Assembly: GCA_017447325.1 (NCBI GenBank)
Contig: JAFSNU010000045.1
Location: forward strand, 1 to 17,478
DNA: 17,478 nucleotides
Source: Synergistaceae bacterium
GTDB lineage: Bacteria; Synergistota; Synergistia; Synergistales; Aminobacteriaceae
Reading direction: 5' to 3'
Below are positions 14,907 through 17,478 of the stretch, one piece after another; within the stretch, counting starts at the first letter, position 1; every line of letters starts with the position of its first letter. The notes beneath the pieces are model-generated. The model saw nothing but the letters and a program-made list of their open reading frames with translations. It searched no databases and was not told the DNA's origin. The position numbers were made by a program, and so were the translations under genes.

Positions 14907-17477
14907 ATGCTTGACGATGAATTTGCGTTTTACTCACAGCTCTGGAGCTTTTATTTAAAAAATAAAAGTCAGATTAAGAAAAATTATAAAGATTTAACTA
15001 AAAAACTGCTCGCGTATAACGATCCGGATGAAAATCCTAAAGCATTTTTACGGCGGCCGCAGTACGAGGCTTTAAGCATGTATATATTTATAAAAGAATA
15101 TTTAAATAACGCGCAGGTCTCCGACATGTTCAACGACTGGCGGAACAAGCAAAATAAATTTATTGACGCGTCGTATTATGACAAAAACGGTCAGATAAAT
15201 ATATTTGATTTAGCTGTTAAAGACCGGGGCGACATGCTGTTTAAAAAGATGAAGAATTATAGAGAGAGCTACTCGAATTATATATACGCGCTCGCCATGG
15301 GGTTGGGCAAAACTATATTAATGGCCGCGTGCATCTTTTACGAGTTCTTGCTCGCGAATAAATTTAAGCAAGACAAAAGATTTTGCCATAATGCTTTAAT
15401 CTTTGCGCCGGATAAGACAGTGCTGCAGTCTCTGAAAGAGATAGTGAACTTGGACAAGACAAAGCTCGTTCCGCCGGAGTACGCAAAAGTTCTTGACGCG
15501 AATATAAAATTTCATTTTCTTGATGAGACCGGCATGACGCTTGACGCTATAGACGGCTCAAGCTTTAATATAATTATTTCTAACACGCAGAAAATTATAT
15601 TAAAGAAGCAGTACAAAGAAGAGAGCGCGGCTGAGAAATTTTTTAAAGCAAATACTTCAAGTTTGCTTAATGCAGTTTACGGCGAGAATTTTAATTTAAA
15701 TCAAGACGAGGCGGCTTTAAGCATTAATCAAAGATTTGAAAAGTTATGCCGTATGCCGCAGCTCGGAGTTTACGTTGACGAAGCGCATCATTTATTCGGA
15801 GCGGATTTAGAGAAACAGATGCGCGCTAATAAAAATAATAAAGCTAATAAAACAAGCTTGCGCGACACGATAAATATTTTGTCTAAAAAAACTGAAATTG
15901 TAGGCTGCTATAACTTCACGGGAACGCCTTACGTTGAAAATCAGCTTTTGCCCGAAGTAGTTTACGCATATGGCTTAAAGGCCGCGATTAAGAACGGCTA
16001 TTTAAAAGATGCTGATCCGATCGGCTTTGAGAACGTGAAGAGCTATGAATTTTTACGCGGAGCTGTAAAAGAATTCTGGCAGCGTTACGGCGGCAAAACT
16101 TACGAGCAGCTTAATCCCAAGCTTGCAGTTTATGCGTCGAGCGTTGAAGAAGCCGCGCATGAATTACGTCCCGCGCTTGAAAAAATTCTTGACGAATTAA
16201 AAATTCCGGCCGCAAAGATTTTATTAAACGTCGGCGACGAGCGTTATACTAAAAACGATGATATTAAAAATTTCAACGATCTTGATTTGCCAGGCTCAAA
16301 AGGCAACGACAAGCAATTTATAATTTTAGTTGAGAAAGGCAAAGAAGGGTGGAACTGCCGGTCGCTTTTTGGAGTTGCTTTATATCGTAAAGCTAAATCA
16401 AAAATCTTTGTGCTTCAGGCCGCAATGCGCTGTCTAAGAGCTATAACTAATACTAAACAGACGGCTGTAATTTTCATGTCAAAAGAAAATTTAGACATAC
16501 TTGACAGCGAGCTGCATAAAAATTTCAATATGGATCTTGAAGACATAAAGCCAACTCCAGACCTCGAGCGTCATAAATATAAAGTAAAAGTTATGCCGCC
16601 GCTGCGCAAAATTAAATTAAAGCGCGTCTGGCACGAGTACTCGCTCAGTGAGAGACATTATTTAAAGCCCGTAAACTTTGGACTTAAAGATTTAGATTTA
16701 GCTTCAAGATACGCGAGCATAAAGTACACCGGCGACAGTTTAGGCGAGGACGTCATGGCTCATGTCAAAAAAATTAACGCTGATGATTTGCAGGACAATA
16801 TGAAATACAGCGCGTACTCGCTCACGGGTCTTATCGCGAGCTATTTAAATATATCGTGTATTTTAACTTCAAAAATTTTAAATCAGGCTGCCGACGGCAT
16901 AGATTTAATACTCGAAGCCGTTAATCGTTATAATCAAGTTATATATGACATAATTATTCCCGGGATATTTAACGCGTTATTTGAGATTAATAAGCTTGTC
17001 AAAACGGAAGAGAAGGAAATTATATTGCTTCGTGAGCCTAAAGACGCTGGCTATTACGAGTTCACGGCAAAAGATGAGCTTGTAGTTAAGCTTCAAGACG
17101 CGGGAGATCATGCCGGCAAAAGTTTTCACGCCGACACGTACTGCTTTGACTCCAAGCCTGAGAAAAGATGCTTTGAGCTTTACATGGCAAATAAAGACGT
17201 TCAGGAAATATATTTCACGGGAATGTTCACGGCCGGGCAAGGCGAGCTGTCAGTTTATTATTACGATCCCGAGTCAGGCCGTCTGCGGCAGTACTATCCT
17301 GATTTTTTAGCCCGAATGTCCGACGGGTCTTATAGATTAATAGAAGTAAAAGGCGACAACATGATCGATAACGCGATAGTTAAAGCAAAGTCAGAGGCCG
17401 CAAGCGAGATAGCTTCAGCCAGCCGCGTCGAGTATGTCATGCACTCCGGCAGCGATATTATGAACGGCAGAATTTAA
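14907..17477 (+). CDS. Type III restriction endonuclease helicase-nuclease subunit (Res)
   Basis: 856 aa, complete: the TAA stop is at 17475-17477, one base from the window end. Superfamily 2 translocase motifs: Walker A AMGLGKT (130-136), DEAH box YVDEAHH (289-295), motif III FTGTP (337-341), motif V VEKGKEGWNC (475-484) and motif VI QAAMRCLR (504-511). The C-terminus has a PD-(D/E)XK nuclease: E757, then YYPDF with D799, and IEVKGD with E813 and K815, the arrangement of type III Res proteins. Family knowledge: Res acts only with Mod, travels along or signals along DNA using ATP, and cuts near an unmethylated site when two complexes meet. The region 560-740 between helicase and nuclease shows no motif I recognise. 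No catalytic residue seems to be missing, so the system looks intact. Confidence 0.94.
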   Translation: MLDDEFAFYSQLWSFYLKNKSQIKKNYKDLTKKLLAYNDPDENPKAFLRRPQYEALSMYIFIKEYLNNAQVSDMFNDWRNKQNKFIDASYYDKNGQINIFDLAVKDRGDMLFKKMKNYRESYSNYIYALAMGLGKTILMAACIFYEFLLANKFKQDKRFCHNALIFAPDKTVLQSLKEIVNLDKTKLVPPEYAKVLDANIKFHFLDETGMTLDAIDGSSFNIIISNTQKIILKKQYKEESAAEKFFKANTSSLLNAVYGENFNLNQDEAALSINQRFEKLCRMPQLGVYVDEAHHLFGADLEKQMRANKNNKANKTSLRDTINILSKKTEIVGCYNFTGTPYVENQLLPEVVYAYGLKAAIKNGYLKDADPIGFENVKSYEFLRGAVKEFWQRYGGKTYEQLNPKLAVYASSVEEAAHELRPALEKILDELKIPAAKILLNVGDERYTKNDDIKNFNDLDLPGSKGNDKQFIILVEKGKEGWNCRSLFGVALYRKAKSKIFVLQAAMRCLRAITNTKQTAVIFMSKENLDILDSELHKNFNMDLEDIKPTPDLERHKYKVKVMPPLRKIKLKRVWHEYSLSERHYLKPVNFGLKDLDLASRYASIKYTGDSLGEDVMAHVKKINADDLQDNMKYSAYSLTGLIASYLNISCILTSKILNQAADGIDLILEAVNRYNQVIYDIIIPGIFNALFEINKLVKTEEKEIILLREPKDAGYYEFTAKDELVVKLQDAGDHAGKSFHADTYCFDSKPEKRCFELYMANKDVQEIYFTGMFTAGQGELSVYYYDPESGRLRQYYPDFLARMSDGSYRLIEVKGDNMIDNAIVKAKSEAASEIASASRVEYVMHSGSDIMNGRI

Positions 17478-17478
17478 A

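Noticed and set aside
9923..17477. Genomic island integrated at the tRNA-Leu
   Set aside because: Integrases normally use the 3' end of a tRNA gene, here at 9923 facing rpoB. The restriction genes lie on the 5' side, with no integrase and no visible repeat of the tRNA end.
10187..17477. Gabija, BREX or DISARM system
   Set aside because: No OLD/TOPRIM ATPase (GajA), no PglZ/BrxC-type genes and no DrmA/DrmB are present. Mod and Res are a normal type III pair.

Overview
This is a bacterial chromosome fragment. It carries a housekeeping half (RNA polymerase beta and beta', a tRNA-Leu, a small copper chaperone) and, at the right end, a three-gene cluster: a helicase-nuclease followed by a type III restriction-modification pair. 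Genes have mixed base composition, while the spacers are almost pure A/T built from AAATTT/TTTAAA-like words. The beta subunit is short (1227 aa, without the large insertions of proteobacterial RpoB) and beta' is very long (about 1750 aa) with two big insertions. That combination and the spacer style suggest an anaerobe of the Synergistota type, but this is an inference at about 40% confidence; no 16S or other phylogenetic marker beyond rpoB/rpoC is present.

Left edge (1-633): six ~43 bp tandem units, themselves organised as a duplicated ~130 bp block, lie directly upstream of a promoter and a 72-aa heavy-metal-associated (CopZ-like) protein. This gene ends at a hairpin terminator that it probably shares with the convergent rpoC.

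Middle (634-9842), all on the minus strand: rpoB then rpoC, 29 bp apart. The usual ribosomal neighbours are missing on both sides (no rplJ/rplL upstream, no rpsL/rpsG/fusA downstream), so rpoBC stands as an isolated two-gene unit. RpoB ends in a very acidic low-complexity tail. RpoC has an N-terminal insertion that looks like tandem copies of one of its own conserved modules, and a ~325-residue insertion near its C-terminus. A terminator hairpin and a tRNA-Leu(CAG) with a recognisable promoter lie upstream of rpoB.

Right part (10187-17477), plus strand: a UvrD/AddA-type helicase fused to a C-terminal PD-(D/E)XK nuclease with an AddB/Cas4-type iron-sulfur cysteine set; then a beta-class adenine methyltransferase (Mod); then a type III restriction helicase-nuclease (Res). 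The gaps are 48 bp and 1 bp with no terminator between, so they look like one transcription unit. The Mod target-recognition segment is much more A/T-rich and uses different codons from the rest of the gene, which suggests a swapped-in specificity module. Mod would methylate the host's sites and, with Res, cut unmodified invading DNA. The helicase-nuclease may process DNA ends in repair, or may work with the restriction system.
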